Assembly: GCA_036405815.1 (NCBI GenBank)
Contig: DASWWX010000033.1
Location: 1-64,000 of the forward strand
Source: Solimonas sp036405815
GTDB lineage: Bacteria; Pseudomonadota; Gammaproteobacteria; Nevskiales; Nevskiaceae
Length of the DNA: 64,000 nucleotides
Direction: 5' to 3'
Positions 63,814 to 64,000 of this stretch are shown piece after piece (position 1 is the first letter of the stretch; every line of letters starts with the position of its first letter). The notes under the pieces are model-generated. The model made no database searches, had not been told where the DNA came from, and was given only the letters and a program-made list of their open reading frames with translations. The position numbers and the translations under genes were made by a program.

Positions 63814-64000
63814 GTGACCGAACATTCGTTACTGTCGCCGCGGCAGCGTTACGAGCTGGAACTGCAGCAGCCCGGCTTCGTGCGTGATGCGGCGCAGACC
63901 CATGCGATCGACGCGCTGCAGCGCGTCTATGAAGACCTGCTGGCCTCGCCGCCGCAGCGCCGCCTCGGCTTTGGTCGCCGCACGCGCTGGTCGCGTGTGC
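63814..64000 (+). CDS. zapE: ZapE-like cell-division ATPase (AFG1 family), 5' part
   Basis: The window ends after 62 codons. The translated start, from a GTG, reads SPRQRYELELQQPGFVRDAAQTHAIDALQRVYEDLLA, matching the N-terminal helix of ZapE, which destabilises FtsZ polymers in E. coli. The Walker motifs would lie beyond the window. It begins 4 bases after the lactone-oxidase stop. Confidence 0.75.
   Translation, partial: MTEHSLLSPRQRYELELQQPGFVRDAAQTHAIDALQRVYEDLLASPPQRRLGFGRRTRWSRV

Overview
The window is about 64 kb of high-GC, gene-dense DNA. GTG and TTG starts are common, and gene content (yajC-secD-secF, xerD next to dsbC, tgt/queA, fdxA, AddAB-type nuclease genes, a zapE start) indicates a gammaproteobacterium. 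I would guess the Xanthomonadales/Nevskiales side, possibly from a saline habitat because of a glucosylglycerol-type osmolyte gene. The genus cannot be fixed from the sequence alone.

Positions 1-6185 (+) encode nucleotide-sugar synthesis: manB-manC overlap, gmd-fcl overlap (GDP-mannose to GDP-L-fucose), then a lone dTDP-glucose 4,6-dehydratase. A secreted two-domain protein of unknown function follows (6313-7488). A strong hairpin at 7543-7580 separates this block from a long minus-strand surface-polysaccharide locus.

Positions 7598-29051 (-) hold 18 genes in one direction, most overlapping by 4 bases or separated by short gaps. In transcription order they are: WecA-like initiating transferase, UDP-HexNAc-type dehydrogenase, acyltransferase-3/SGNH protein, UDP-uronate 4-epimerase, Wzx flippase, sulfotransferase, hexapeptide acetyltransferase, two GT4 glycosyltransferases, HAD protein, UbiA-like membrane protein, EpsG/Wzy-like polymerase, ATP-grasp protein, ChbG/HpnK-like deacetylase, GT4 glycosyltransferase, a second UDP-uronate 4-epimerase, Wza-like export lipoprotein, and Wzc tyrosine autokinase. 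This is a complete Wzx/Wzy-type locus for an acidic, probably acylated and sulfated polymer. Two in-frame poly-G tracts (G9, G10) lie in adjacent genes, and the two epimerase genes form long direct repeats around the variable core. Upstream are a YjbH-like outer-membrane protein and a GfcA/YjbE-like small secreted protein (29298-31756).

Positions 32130-44719 mix housekeeping and accessory genes: a predicted outer-membrane protein; yajC-secD-secF preceded by ugd (UDP-glucuronate supply); an acyl-CoA dehydrogenase; glutathione peroxidase; an AT-rich island before a fused glucosylglycerol-phosphate phosphatase/synthase; an MFS transporter; and APS kinase CysC, which could supply PAPS to the sulfotransferase.

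Positions 44795-48423 hold a TetR regulator with a clear palindromic site, divergent from a nitrilase-like lipoprotein and a flavin amine oxidase.

Positions 48420-64000 are mostly core genes: tgt, a DUF2937 protein, queA, tRNA-Leu(CAA) with a degenerate partial 3' copy downstream, an outer-membrane barrel with acidic repeats, a Nudix hydrolase, ferredoxin fdxA, an AddB/AddA-like nuclease-helicase pair, dsbC, xerD, plsC, an FAD-linked lactone-oxidase-type protein, and the first 62 codons of zapE. I saw no insertion sequence, prophage or CRISPR array.
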